Origin: Leptospira ainlahdjerensis
Lineage (GTDB): Bacteria > Spirochaetota > Leptospiria > Leptospirales > Leptospiraceae
Assembly: GCF_016919175.1 (NCBI RefSeq)
Contig: NZ_JAFFPU010000028.1
Location: 1-64,000 of the forward strand
Direction of reading: 5' to 3'
DNA: 64,000 nucleotides
Shown: positions 19,783 through 28,256 of the stretch, piece by piece
Layout: each line of letters starts with the position of its first letter
Numbering within the stretch: the first letter of the stretch is position 1
The notes under the pieces: model-generated
The model's database searches: none
Seen by the model: the letters and a program-made list of their open reading frames with translations, nothing else
Told to the model about the DNA's origin: nothing
Made by a program: the position numbers and the translations under genes

Positions 19783-19829
19783 TTCTGGATTTGAAATTGT
19801 CCCCTCCAATGGCAATTTCGAATCCAGAA
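19783..19829. terminator. strong bidirectional hairpin between convergent genes
   Basis: TTCTGGATTTGAAATTG (19783-19799) pairs with CAATTTCGAATCCAGAA (19813-19829): 17 bp with one G-U pair and a 13-nt loop. It sits 8 bp after the stop of the lipoprotein gene and upstream of the convergent stop at 19901. Confidence 0.6.
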
Positions 19830-19900
19830 ACTCAGGAATTAGAATCCGATCCTGCAAAACAAAGACGGGATCGCGATTCGCGGCGACACGCTTAGAAAAT

Positions 19901-20419
19901 TCAAGCATTCATTTTTGCGATCGACCCTAAAAGAGAAAAACCCATTCCAATAAAACCTATCCCAAACAAAACTCCCGCAAACACAAACAACCAAGTCCAT
20001 TCGCTCCTAAAAAAACCGAGGCCGCCGATTACAACGGAAAAGCACCAAAAACTCGGAATCCACTTGGAAAGAACTTTTTTTTTCCAAGAATCCGTTCCGA
20101 TCAAAATCAAACCGAAGGAAAGAATTCCCGCTCCGTAAGGATACACGTTCCAACCCGAGGTGGACTCATCCGGTCCGATGAGAAGACCGACACCGATCAT
20201 GGATAAAATAAAGCCGATCCACGCATAAATTCTAAGCTCTTCGTAATAACGAAAATAAAAACCCAAAACCGCAAAAAGAATACAAATATCGGTAGCTGAA
20301 TAAAGGACTTCCAAGAAGAATCCTGAGAAAAATTCCCCCGCAAAAGATGCTACACCGCGCAAACATCCCGCCGTAATCGCAGAGTAGGCCCCGAATTTTA
20401 CAAAAAATTCCTTTTTCAC
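19901..20419 (-). CDS. small polytopic membrane protein, 172 aa
   Basis: Hydrophobic along its length with about six predicted membrane spans, for example CILFAVLGFYF, IGFILSMIGVGLLI and LFVFAGVLFGIGFIGMG. No family was recognised. The start is GTG at 20419, and its GTGA overlaps the TGA of the upstream MFS gene, so the two are translationally coupled and probably act together. No cytoplasmic domain or catalytic motif is visible. Function unknown; an accessory role to the exporter is only inference. Confidence 0.7.
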   Translation of the reverse strand: MKKEFFVKFGAYSAITAGCLRGVASFAGEFFSGFFLEVLYSATDICILFAVLGFYFRYYEELRIYAWIGFILSMIGVGLLIGPDESTSGWNVYPYGAGILSFGLILIGTDSWKKKVLSKWIPSFWCFSVVIGGLGFFRSEWTWLFVFAGVLFGIGFIGMGFSLLGSIAKMNA

Positions 20420-21765
20420 AACCCCTTCCCATTCATTGTTATTTTAGAATATTCTAATGGACTGTATACCTTGGATACGAAAAACAAGGCGGCAATGTTA
20501 AAGGCGACGGCAAAAATTCCGACAACTTCGAAATTCTGATAAGGGGAATGGACGTCTTTGACCGTAAGAACCGCTCCTCCGATGGAAGCTCCTATCCCGG
20601 AGGCAAGATTTTGAATCGCGGAAACGATCGTCATAAATCTTCCTCTTTGCTTTTGATCCGCGCTGGAAGTGATCAACGCCATCGCTGGGATCAAACGTGC
20701 GGAAACCAAAACGAAAAAACCGCTTGTACAAAAAACCGTCAACAAGATCGAGCCGGGTTTTAGATTCGTGAAAAATAAAATCGGCAGACAAGCAAGAGGA
20801 ACCAAAATATAGAACATTCTTTTTTTACCGTAACGGTCGCAAAGAGATCCGATCGCCCTAGCAGAAAAAAAAGTGATCGATCCACCGATGAGATAGATAA
20901 GAGAAAGGTGATCCTTGGAAACTCCAACGTTTCTTTCCAGATAAGGAGCGAAAAAAGGAATCACGGTAAATCCGCCGAGAATCACGGAACCGATCAGCAG
21001 ATACGATGGCAGATAACGTTTCGAACCGACGATTTCTCGAAGTCCTTGCAGATTCGATTCTTCCTTGTTTTGCCTGACTCCTGCCTTTGGAAGAATCAAA
21101 AACATCGCCAAAAGAATCAAGAGACTTACAAAAACGATCGAAAGAAAGATCGCGTTCCATCCGAAAAGACTTGAAATTTTCAAACTCACCGGAACTCCGA
21201 TGACCGCAGAAGCCGAAAAAGCGGCCATGATCACACCCGTCGCCCTTCCCCTTCTCTCCTCCGGAATCAAATCTCCCACAAAGGAAAAAAGGACGGAACT
21301 GATGATTCCCCCAAAGGCTCCCGCGAGAATTCTTCCTATAAATAAAATCCAATAAGAATTTGCGATTCCACAAAGAAGAGTTCCCAGAATAAAACCCGAA
21401 TACAAAAAAAGCGCGGAAGTCTTTCTATGAAATCGATCGATAAACAAAGAACTCAAAATTCCCGCAAAAAAAGCGCTGTAAGTATAGGAAGAAATCAAAA
21501 TCGAAAATTCTTTCGGAGTGATTTGAAACTGATTTTCAAAGTTTCTTCCCAGAGGCATCATAATCATAAAATCGAGGATGTGAGTAAACTGGATCAAAGA
21601 TAAAAGGAAAACAAAAGAACCTTCGGAGGAAAAAAAATCTTTAGCTTTCCTAAACCAAGGCACCGGTTCGGATCTGGATTCCATTCGATCCCGTTTTGAT
21701 ATATCGTTAAATCGAAATCGATCCCCCGCGTTCGTCGCGGTGAGGAGTTTTATCTTGTCGTTCAT
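20416..21765 (-). CDS. MFS transporter, 449 aa
   Basis: Major facilitator superfamily protein with 12 predicted membrane spans. The loop 2-3 signature appears as DRFHRKTSALFL and its second-half counterpart as SLCDRYGKKRMFYI. Motif C-like AFSASAVIGVPVSLKIS suggests a drug:H+ antiporter-type or sugar-efflux-type exporter. The frame is open to 21894, but the ATG at 21765 is chosen because a GGAG ribosome site precedes it and a normal MFS N-terminus follows; it also leaves about 170 bp for promoters towards the divergent AraC gene. Substrate unknown. The neighbouring AraC regulators are candidate controllers. Confidence 0.82.
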   Translation of the reverse strand: MNDKIKLLTATNAGDRFRFNDISKRDRMESRSEPVPWFRKAKDFFSSEGSFVFLLSLIQFTHILDFMIMMPLGRNFENQFQITPKEFSILISSYTYSAFFAGILSSLFIDRFHRKTSALFLYSGFILGTLLCGIANSYWILFIGRILAGAFGGIISSVLFSFVGDLIPEERRGRATGVIMAAFSASAVIGVPVSLKISSLFGWNAIFLSIVFVSLLILLAMFLILPKAGVRQNKEESNLQGLREIVGSKRYLPSYLLIGSVILGGFTVIPFFAPYLERNVGVSKDHLSLIYLIGGSITFFSARAIGSLCDRYGKKRMFYILVPLACLPILFFTNLKPGSILLTVFCTSGFFVLVSARLIPAMALITSSADQKQRGRFMTIVSAIQNLASGIGASIGGAVLTVKDVHSPYQNFEVVGIFAVAFNIAALFFVSKVYSPLEYSKITMNGKGL

Positions 21766-21934
21766 ATTCTTGACTCCGTTATTCATTGAGTGAAGAATAC
21801 TTCGAAAAGACGGGTTTATCGTTGAATCGTATAAAACGAAAGATGGCTTTGGATAAAAAGCAAGAAATTGACCGTTGTAAAAAACCAAATTCACTTGTAA
21901 GTTTGCTTCGATCCGATTTATATCGAATTCCTCT

Positions 21935-23032
21935 ATGTTAGAATTCTATTCCTCCTTTGCGGATACCTTGATTCAATTCGGCGGCGGACTCGGTTTGCTC
22001 ATGGGTTTGGGACGTTACCCGGCCCTCAAAGAAAAAAACCTCCGGACTTTTTTTGTCTCAATTCTTTTTATTTCGATTGGAATCGTTCAATGTATTCTTT
22101 CCGGTTTTTTCTACGGATGGATCTTTCGTTTTCCAACTTGGATCGTTCTTCTTCCGATCTCGATCGCTATGTACGGCCCGATCGAACACTTTTACACAAA
22201 CTCCCTCTTAAAGGAAAAGTTCGATTTCGGCTGGAAGGAAAGCCTTCATCTGATTCCTCTAATTTTGATTTTTCTTTTTGAAATTCCATTCCTTCTAAAA
22301 ACTGAAGATGAAAAGATAAATATCGTCCAAGAAGTCTGGTTTCAAAATCGATTGGATCCGATCAATCTCCTTCTCTATTTTTCCGCTCTTTGTGCAACCG
22401 GTTACAATCTTTTTCTTTTTTGGATCTACTTCCGGAACTCGAAAAGCGCTCCAATCTTACCGGCGTTTCGTATCGGAATTTTTTTGATTCCTTTTCGTTT
22501 GATCGCAACGTTGTTTCTTATCTACGGACACTTTTCTTTGAACTTCACCCTTCTAAGAACCGGAGCGGTTTTAATCAGCATTCTTCTTATCCAATTGTAT
22601 ATCTTCTCGGTGGGAAATCCTGAATCTCTCGCCTTGTTGATTCAAGAGGTAAGAAAGAATCGTTACGAACGTTCCCTTTTGATCGGAGTGGATATGGAAG
22701 CGGTTCAAAAAAAATTGAATGAGTTTATGGAGGTACATCAACTCTACAAACGCGAGGATCTAAGTCTAAAGGAACTGGCGGATTCGCTTTCTTTGACGGG
22801 TCATCAACTCTCGGAATTCTTAAACGAAAAAATAAGAATGAACTTTCCGAGTTTTATCAATCAGTATAGAATCACGGAAGCTCAAAAAATTCTTCTCAAA
22901 GAACCGAAACGAACGATTCTTTCGATCGCCTACGAAGTCGGCTTCAATTCAAAGTCCTCTTTCAACCAAGCCTTTCTTCGTTTTACGGGAATCACACCGA
23001 AGGAATTCCGCAAAAAAAGATCGGGTTTATAA
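21935..23032 (+). CDS. AraC-family regulator with N-terminal membrane domain, 365 aa
   Basis: Residues 1-225 hold about seven hydrophobic segments (LGLLMGLGRYPAL, FFVSILFISIGIVQCIL, IVLLPISIAMYG and so on). Residues about 265-362 form an AraC double helix-turn-helix: LSLKELADSLSLTGHQLSEF and then ILSIAYEVGFNSKSSFNQAF with TGITPKEFR. The layout is that of a membrane-tethered transcription factor sensing a membrane or periplasmic signal. It is divergent from the MFS/membrane-protein operon and is therefore a good candidate for its regulator. It is followed by a second, shorter AraC gene. Confidence 0.87.
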   Translation: MLEFYSSFADTLIQFGGGLGLLMGLGRYPALKEKNLRTFFVSILFISIGIVQCILSGFFYGWIFRFPTWIVLLPISIAMYGPIEHFYTNSLLKEKFDFGWKESLHLIPLILIFLFEIPFLLKTEDEKINIVQEVWFQNRLDPINLLLYFSALCATGYNLFLFWIYFRNSKSAPILPAFRIGIFLIPFRLIATLFLIYGHFSLNFTLLRTGAVLISILLIQLYIFSVGNPESLALLIQEVRKNRYERSLLIGVDMEAVQKKLNEFMEVHQLYKREDLSLKELADSLSLTGHQLSEFLNEKIRMNFPSFINQYRITEAQKILLKEPKRTILSIAYEVGFNSKSSFNQAFLRFTGITPKEFRKKRSGL

Positions 23033-23097
23033 ATCCTTCCGTCATTTTTCGTATTCATTGATAGATCCGGCCGAATCGACCTCCAAGGAGAGTTAGA

Positions 23098-23103
23098 ATG
23101 TAG
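23098..23103 (+). other. start-stop mini-ORF with ribosome site
   Basis: AAGGAG at 23085-23090 is followed after 7 nt by ATG and directly by TAG. It is either a minimal upstream ORF ahead of the AraC gene at 23141 or the original start of that gene now closed by a nonsense codon. The sequence after it (AAGAAAATTTTTCTTTTTT) can fold weakly. Confidence 0.35.
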
Positions 23104-23140
23104 AGAAAGAAAATTTTTCTTTTTTAAAAGCGAGGTTTCT

Positions 23141-23776
23141 ATGAGACAAAACGTTTTCATCTCTTATCTTGCGGACTCCAATCTTGTCTTCTTACTGCTT
23201 TCGACTTTTGGAATGGTCCTTGTCTCCGAACCGTTTCTTTTTTCGGTTTTCGTTTTGTCCTTGCTTATGAATTGGAAGTGGATTTTTTCCTTTTTGGAAA
23301 TTCGGAATTCCTACGTTTCGGTATTCGGAAGAACCGATCTAAAGACGGAAAATTTTCCGCTCCCGGAGAAAAGATCCTTATCGGAAAACGTTACGATTCC
23401 CGAAAAAAGAAATTCTCTCCTGGATGGTTTGGATTTGGAGAAACAAAAAGAAAAATTGGAACGTTTGATGATTCAAGAAAAACTTTTTTTGGACGAAGAA
23501 CTCAGGCTCCCGTCTCTGGCGGAGGAAATGAATCTTTCCGTACACCGTCTTTCCGCGTTGTTAAACGAATTCATCGGAAAAAGTTTTCACGAGTTCGTTA
23601 ACGGTTTTCGAATCGAAGAAGCCAAACAGATGCTCTTGGAAGAAAAAGAGCGATCCGTATTATCGATCGGACTTGCGGTAGGTTTTAATTCCTATTCCGC
23701 ATTCTTGAGATCTTTTATGAAATCGGAATTACAAACGCCTAAAAAATTCAGAAGTAGATCAAAACTTCCACAATAG
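23141..23776 (+). CDS. short AraC-family regulator with two membrane segments, 211 aa
   Basis: The N-terminal 50 residues contain two hydrophobic segments (LVFLLLSTFGMVLV and FLFSVFVLSLLMNWKWIF). Residues about 110-208 are an AraC helix-turn-helix domain: LPSLAEEMNLSVHRLSALLN, then VLSIGLAVGFNSYSAFLRSF and QTPKKFRSR. Compared with the 365-residue neighbour, most of the 7TM domain is missing, so it may be a truncated paralogue that still binds DNA. A GCGAGG ribosome site precedes the ATG. The mini-ORF 40 bp upstream supports the idea of a degraded 5' end. Target genes unknown. Confidence 0.75.
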   Translation: MRQNVFISYLADSNLVFLLLSTFGMVLVSEPFLFSVFVLSLLMNWKWIFSFLEIRNSYVSVFGRTDLKTENFPLPEKRSLSENVTIPEKRNSLLDGLDLEKQKEKLERLMIQEKLFLDEELRLPSLAEEMNLSVHRLSALLNEFIGKSFHEFVNGFRIEEAKQMLLEEKERSVLSIGLAVGFNSYSAFLRSFMKSELQTPKKFRSRSKLPQ

Positions 23777-23867
23777 AAATCTGCGAATGAATTTCATCTT
23801 GTTCAGAAAAAAAAATCATCTTATATTTCTATGAGATACGAGCGCTGGTACAGGTTACTATTTTACC

Positions 23868-24395
23868 ATGATTCAAGACTATCTATTTAAAGAGGAAGAT
23901 GGCTCATTACGATTCTGGCAGACCGAAATCTATGAAAAAAATCTGGTGATCACCGAAGGCCGATTAGGAATCGATCGGAAGATTGAAATTAAAAAGTATT
24001 TCAATGAGAAGGAAGTTTTTCAGAATTTGGAAAGTTTACGAAACGATACATTCAAAGAAGGATTTAGGAGAGCTTCCCAACTCGACCCAAACATGGAAAA
24101 CGAGATCCTAATAAAAATCGAAAAAGAATCCGATTTTCATATTCGACTTGAAATAGCAGAATCCCTACTCTTGAACGTCAGCGATTCCAATCGAAAAAAA
24201 CTTTTGAAATCTCTTGTACGGGATTGTGATTGTATCCTTATGGGACTCGGAACGTCCGACGGAGAGGATTACGACGGCGAAGACGAATATTATCCTCAAA
24301 TGATTCAGGAAGAAACGGGACTGACACCCGAAAATGCTCGAAACATTTATAAAAAGAAATTTTTCGCTTACGGAAACTTATTAGAATCAGAATAA
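23868..24395 (+). CDS. WGR-domain protein, 175 aa
   Basis: Residues about 12-68 resemble a WGR domain: LRFWQTEIYEKNLVITEGRLGI, then the charged segment and FKEGF, matching the usual W..V..G..L...WGR.G...Q pattern (here EGRLG for WGRIG). The rest (70-175) is charged with an acidic GEDYDGEDEYYP stretch and is not recognised. WGR domains occur in PARPs and in MolR-type or stand-alone bacterial proteins and can bind nucleic acid; no catalytic domain is attached here. Stand-alone gene without a clear ribosome site. Function unknown. Confidence 0.65.
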   Translation: MIQDYLFKEEDGSLRFWQTEIYEKNLVITEGRLGIDRKIEIKKYFNEKEVFQNLESLRNDTFKEGFRRASQLDPNMENEILIKIEKESDFHIRLEIAESLLLNVSDSNRKKLLKSLVRDCDCILMGLGTSDGEDYDGEDEYYPQMIQEETGLTPENARNIYKKKFFAYGNLLESE

Positions 24396-24863
24396 TTTTT
24401 CAAATTGAATCCGTTCATTTTGTTAACTGAGATATCCCATTCTTAAAGACACATCCTTGGAATCTCAAAGGAAATCTGTCGGAACTCCGACAATCTTTCC
24501 GTAAAACTCGCGCGCCCCGCCCGATTTTCGGGTGGAGGGGCGGGTGGTGGAAAAAACCACGGAGGACTTTCCTCTATCATAAAATCAAACTTTTTGCAAG
24601 TACAAAACTTTCTTGTCGGAACTACGACAGTCTTTCCGTAAAACTCGCGCGCCCCGCCCGATTTTCGGGTGGAGGGGTGGGTGGTGGAAAAAACCACGGA
24701 GGACTTTCCTCTATCATAAAATCAAACTTTTTGCAAGCCCAAAACCGCCGTGTAGGAACTCTAACAAAACCCTTCCATTCCGCGGATGACTCTCTTTTTT
24801 AGCACTCTCAACTAAAAGAGGAAGAAGTCCCAACTAAGAACCCGGCATTCAAACCGATTCAAA
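24396..24863. other. intergenic region carrying the 137-bp repeat
   Basis: Non-coding stretch between convergent genes, filled mainly by two tandem copies of a 137-bp repeat (24478-24751). A GTAGGAACTCTAAC element follows at 24752-24765. Short open frames here are artefacts of the repeat. Confidence 0.6.
24478..24751. repeat. two tandem copies of a 137-bp dispersed repeat
   Basis: Copies begin at 24478 and 24615 and are almost identical. Each starts with a small palindrome (GTCGGAACTCCGAC in copy 1, GTCGGAACTACGAC in copy 2), then has a GC-rich inverted segment CCCGCCCGATTTTCGGGTGG, then AAATCAAACTTTTTGCAAG. A diverged third copy lies at 56721-56872. Confidence 0.85.
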
Positions 24864-25925
24864 TCAGGATAAAATTTTCGTTCCTGGAATTTCCAAAACG
24901 AACTTGGAACCGAAAACCGAAGCTGGAGTCGTAAAACCAGCTTGTATTTTTCCCTTCTCCACCTTGGCAATGGCGGCTAACGCGGATTCCATCGTGAACT
25001 CGTAACCTTCCGAGCAACGCATCCGAATCGAAACTTTTTTCGAACTCGCTTCCGTCCAGGCCTCTCCCCAGAGAAGGATCGAACCACTTTTTCTTTTTTC
25101 ATCCCCCGGTCCGCTGACCGTAAGTTCCACGAGTTTTTGTAAACCTTTCAAAACGAGTGAACTTTTGAGAAGCGCAGTCGTAGGTTGAAACCATCTAAGA
25201 AGTTTTGCCTGAGAAGGCGGCAAAGAAGAATAGACCGTGATATTGGGAATCGCAGTCGATACAAAGGCGGTAAACACGTCCCCCCAGGGAATCGCAAAAA
25301 ACTCAGCATAACTTCCGCTGATCTCCACGATCTTTTTTAAACTCAACTGTGGAATGTTTTCTATCTTTCCATTCCTTCTCACCTTGCTTCCGTAGGGTAA
25401 TTGAGCAAGCGCGCTTTTGAGAGTACCTCGGGAGATATCGGTGAATCCGGAAAATCCGAGTTCTAAAAAATGAGCCTTAGGAAGTTTCTCTTTGAGCATC
25501 ACCGCAAGACAATCGGTGGGAACGATGTCAAAACCGACCCCCGGAAGAAGCATTACCTTTTTTGCAAGTGCCTTGGAAGAAAGAGCGTAGAGTTTTTCGT
25601 AAACCGGGATTTCTCCCGTGATATCCAAATAATGAACACCGGCAGCAATACAAGCATTCGCCATAGGAACCGCAGTTTCCACAAACGGGCCCGCGCAGTG
25701 CAAAACTGCAAAACAATCAGCGATTTGACTTTCGACTTCGGTCGTATTCTCCAAAGAAAAAATCCGATAGGAAAGACCGAGTTCCTCGGCGAGAGGGCGA
25801 ATCTTGAGTTCAGATCTTCCCGCAAGAATGGGTTTGAATCCCCTTTCCGCAGCTTTTCTCGCGATCAACTCGCCCGTATAACCGTTCGCTCCGTAAAGGA
25901 GCCAGTTCTTTTTCTTAGCCGCCAT
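24864..25925 (-). CDS. saccharopine dehydrogenase-like NAD(P)-binding protein, 353 aa
   Basis: Rossmann fold at the N-terminus with GANGYTGE at 13-20, followed by LAGRSELKIRPLAEEL and LHCAGPFVETAVPMANACI, which are typical of the saccharopine dehydrogenase/trans-acting enoyl reductase family. LLPGVGFDIVPTDCLA near 130 is also family-like. The length is near the usual 350-400 residues. Members reduce or oxidise varied substrates, and some assist polyketide or lipid synthesis; the substrate cannot be told here. Stand-alone gene, ATG at 25925, no signal peptide, hence cytoplasmic. Confidence 0.8.
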   Translation of the reverse strand: MAAKKKNWLLYGANGYTGELIARKAAERGFKPILAGRSELKIRPLAEELGLSYRIFSLENTTEVESQIADCFAVLHCAGPFVETAVPMANACIAAGVHYLDITGEIPVYEKLYALSSKALAKKVMLLPGVGFDIVPTDCLAVMLKEKLPKAHFLELGFSGFTDISRGTLKSALAQLPYGSKVRRNGKIENIPQLSLKKIVEISGSYAEFFAIPWGDVFTAFVSTAIPNITVYSSLPPSQAKLLRWFQPTTALLKSSLVLKGLQKLVELTVSGPGDEKRKSGSILLWGEAWTEASSKKVSIRMRCSEGYEFTMESALAAIAKVEKGKIQAGFTTPASVFGSKFVLEIPGTKILS

Positions 25926-26080
25926 AAAGACCAGGTATAACGTTTGCGGAAGAATTAGTCAAGTTTTGAGAGGAATTTCTAACTGGAAGAAGAAAGAATA
26001 TTACGAAGAGAATTGACGATCAAAAGTTTTATGAATTCTTTGGGTGAGAATCGAATTCTCAATCCTCCTTTCAAATCACA

Positions 26081-26587
26081 ATGAATCTTCTTTTAGAACC
26101 CATATCCGAAAAACACGCGGAATCGATCACGATTCACGCAAATTCCGAAAATGTATTTTCCGGATTGAGAGGTGCGTTTCCCTTTCCCTATCTCATCCAA
26201 GACGCGCTCGACTATATACATTCCTGTCTTCGCGACTCTAGATCCAGAACCTTTGCGATCGTCTTTGAAGAAAAGGCAATCGGCGTCGTCAATCTGTTAT
26301 TCAAGGAGGACGTCTATCGATTCAACGCGGAGATCGGATATTGGATCGGGGAGCAATATTGGAATCGAGGAATTACCACACAGGCGATTTCGTCCATTAT
26401 AAAGATTGCATATACGGAACACGGACTTCACAGAATCTACGCCGAAGTTTTTTCCAACCGCCCCGCCTCTGCAAGGGCTCTCGAAAAAAACGGTTTCAGA
26501 TTGGAAGGAACCCAGAAAGAAGCGGTTTTTAAGAATGGGGTATTTCTCGATCAATGGATCTACGCCCGTCTCCGGTCCTTCAGATAA
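26081..26587 (+). CDS. GNAT N-acetyltransferase, RimJ/RimL type, 168 aa
   Basis: Complete GNAT domain: LEPISEKHAESI at the start, FAIVFEEKAIGVVNLLF, IGYWIGEQYWNRGITTQAI (the acetyl-CoA loop region) and HRIYAEVFSNRPASARALEKNGFRLEG near the C-terminus. The RIYA-x-V-x-x-x-N-x-x-S-x-R-x-L-E-K-x-G-F signature is typical of ribosomal-protein and related N-acetyltransferases. Cytoplasmic, single gene, acceptor unknown. The ATG at 26081 gives the normal family N-terminus. Confidence 0.88.
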   Translation: MNLLLEPISEKHAESITIHANSENVFSGLRGAFPFPYLIQDALDYIHSCLRDSRSRTFAIVFEEKAIGVVNLLFKEDVYRFNAEIGYWIGEQYWNRGITTQAISSIIKIAYTEHGLHRIYAEVFSNRPASARALEKNGFRLEGTQKEAVFKNGVFLDQWIYARLRSFR

Positions 26588-26914
26588 ACGATTCATTTTT
26601 CCAAAAAACTTCCTCAGACGAGGAAAGATTCCGGAATTTACGGAAGAATCCCTTTTCGGAAACGGTCATTCGAGAAGGTAGAGGCAAAAACTTTCTCGAA
26701 AAGACGGGAAAGGATCTGTTCCTTCAGTGAGTTTCAAAAAGAACCGAAAATCCGACCGAAAACGTTCCGTTATGCGAAATCGAAAAAAAAAAGCTCCTTA
26801 ATTATAACAAACGTAATCTTAAAAACTTGTCGATTGAACACTGTTCTCTTTTTTGAATTGACTGATTCGGAATTCGAAGAATAAACTCAAACCAGAACTT
26901 ATTGGGGCGGCTTT
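26588..26914. other. intergenic region, nothing recognised
   Basis: About 330 bp between two plus-strand genes. Several A/T runs occur (26780-26830) and a TTGAATTGACTG stretch lies near 26853; a ribosome site GGGGCGG at 26903-26909 belongs to the next gene. No hairpin of note, repeat or small gene was found. Confidence 0.45.
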
Positions 26915-28243
26915 ATGGAAATCAATCTAGTCACGATCGCAATTCCATTCTTCTTTTTACTCATTTTTATAGAAATGGGATATTCTGCGTATCGAAAACG
27001 GAAACTCTATCGATTGAACGATTCAATCAACGATCTCTCTGCAGGAACAGCCAGCGAGGTGATCGGTGTTTTTATGAAGACGGTCACCTTAACCGCTTAC
27101 ATTTACATCTATCACAATTTTAGAATTTTCAACCTTCCTTCCTGGCCGGGAGAAGCGATGTCCATCGTTCCTGCGGGTGCAATCGGACTCAGTTCCACGA
27201 CTTGGGCCTGGATCCTTGTGGTAGGAGTTTGGATTCTTTGCGGAATCGGATACGATCTGGCCTATTACTGGAACCACCGTCTCAGTCACGAAATCAATTT
27301 TCTCTGGGCGGGACACGTTGTGCACCATCAGAGCGAAGAATACAATCTCACGGTCGCTCTCAGACAGGCGAGTTTTCACGGGATTTTTACTTGGGTATTT
27401 TACCTTCCCTTGGCGCTCATCGGTTTTTCGCCGATCGTCCTCATCCTCAACGGACAAATCAGCCTCATCTATCAATTTTGGATTCACACAAAAGCGATCG
27501 ATAAACTCCCCCGTTGGTTTGAAGCGGTTTTCAACACACCTTCTCACCATAGGGTTCACCACGGAATCAATCCGAAATACATCGATAAGAATCACGCAGG
27601 AATTTTAATCATCTTCGATAAGATGTTCGGAACCTTCGAACCTGAAACCGAAGAACCAGTTTATGGAACCGTAAAACCCCTCCAGAGTTTCAATCCTATC
27701 TGGGCAAACCTTCAGTATTGGTCGGAAATCTTCGAACTCGCTTGGAAATCACCCCGCTGGTCCGATAAAATCAAAGCCTTTTTTGCGGCTCCCGGCTGGA
27801 GACCCAAAGAACTCGGAGGGCAATATCCGATACCGGAAGTTTCTCCGAAAACATTCCATAAATATGATATAGAACTTCCGAAAGGATTGAATATTTATTC
27901 TTTGGTTTGGTTTATTCTTACTGTCGGGCTCGCGTTCGGAATGCTTTTAAAAGTAAAAAGCCTTCCTTGGTTCAACATCGGAGTAATCAGCGCAATCACG
28001 CTCCTTTCACTTCTTACGTTAGGCGGAATCCTGGAAAGAAAACGTTGGGCCTTGTTCGTGGAGCCGATTCGTCTCGCGATCTTAGTCGCTGGGGCTTATA
28101 CACTTTCCGGGGCAATGAATGTCACGATCGGAACCTTGGCGTTGAGTGCGATTTCAGGGGTTTGGTTTTTGAGTTATCGTTCTTCTTTTATCGAAGGAAA
28201 GGAAATCGACCCGGTCCAAGATATCCTCAGGAGAACCGCCTAA
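26915..28243 (+). CDS. sterol desaturase/fatty acid hydroxylase family protein, 442 aa
   Basis: Integral membrane di-iron enzyme. The histidine clusters are HRLSHE (121-126), HVVHH (134-138) and HHRVHHG near 207-213, embedded between membrane spans, plus the family end IDKNHAGILIIFDKMFGTF. This resembles alkylglycerol monooxygenase or bacterial sterol desaturase homologues that hydroxylate lipids. Further hydrophobic spans occupy the C-terminal 120 residues. The ATG at 26915 has a GGGGCGG ribosome site. Likely acts on membrane or host-derived lipids; the substrate is not determined. Its stop codon lies within the hairpin shared with the convergent gene ending at 28250. Confidence 0.87.
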   Translation: MEINLVTIAIPFFFLLIFIEMGYSAYRKRKLYRLNDSINDLSAGTASEVIGVFMKTVTLTAYIYIYHNFRIFNLPSWPGEAMSIVPAGAIGLSSTTWAWILVVGVWILCGIGYDLAYYWNHRLSHEINFLWAGHVVHHQSEEYNLTVALRQASFHGIFTWVFYLPLALIGFSPIVLILNGQISLIYQFWIHTKAIDKLPRWFEAVFNTPSHHRVHHGINPKYIDKNHAGILIIFDKMFGTFEPETEEPVYGTVKPLQSFNPIWANLQYWSEIFELAWKSPRWSDKIKAFFAAPGWRPKELGGQYPIPEVSPKTFHKYDIELPKGLNIYSLVWFILTVGLAFGMLLKVKSLPWFNIGVISAITLLSLLTLGGILERKRWALFVEPIRLAILVAGAYTLSGAMNVTIGTLALSAISGVWFLSYRSSFIEGKEIDPVQDILRRTA

Positions 28244-28256
28244 TATCTGTTAGGCG
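28237..28256. terminator. hairpin shared by two convergent stop codons
   Basis: CGCCTAA (28237-28243) and TTAGGCG (28250-28256) form a perfect 7-bp stem with a 6-nt loop, followed by TCTTTTG on the plus strand. The TAA of the hydroxylase gene is in one arm and the TAA of the minus-strand gene in the other. Confidence 0.6.

Noticed and set aside
24443..24697. 84-residue minus-strand frame in the intergenic repeat
   Set aside because: Encoded by the two repeat copies, so its repeated peptide is a by-product of the DNA repeat.
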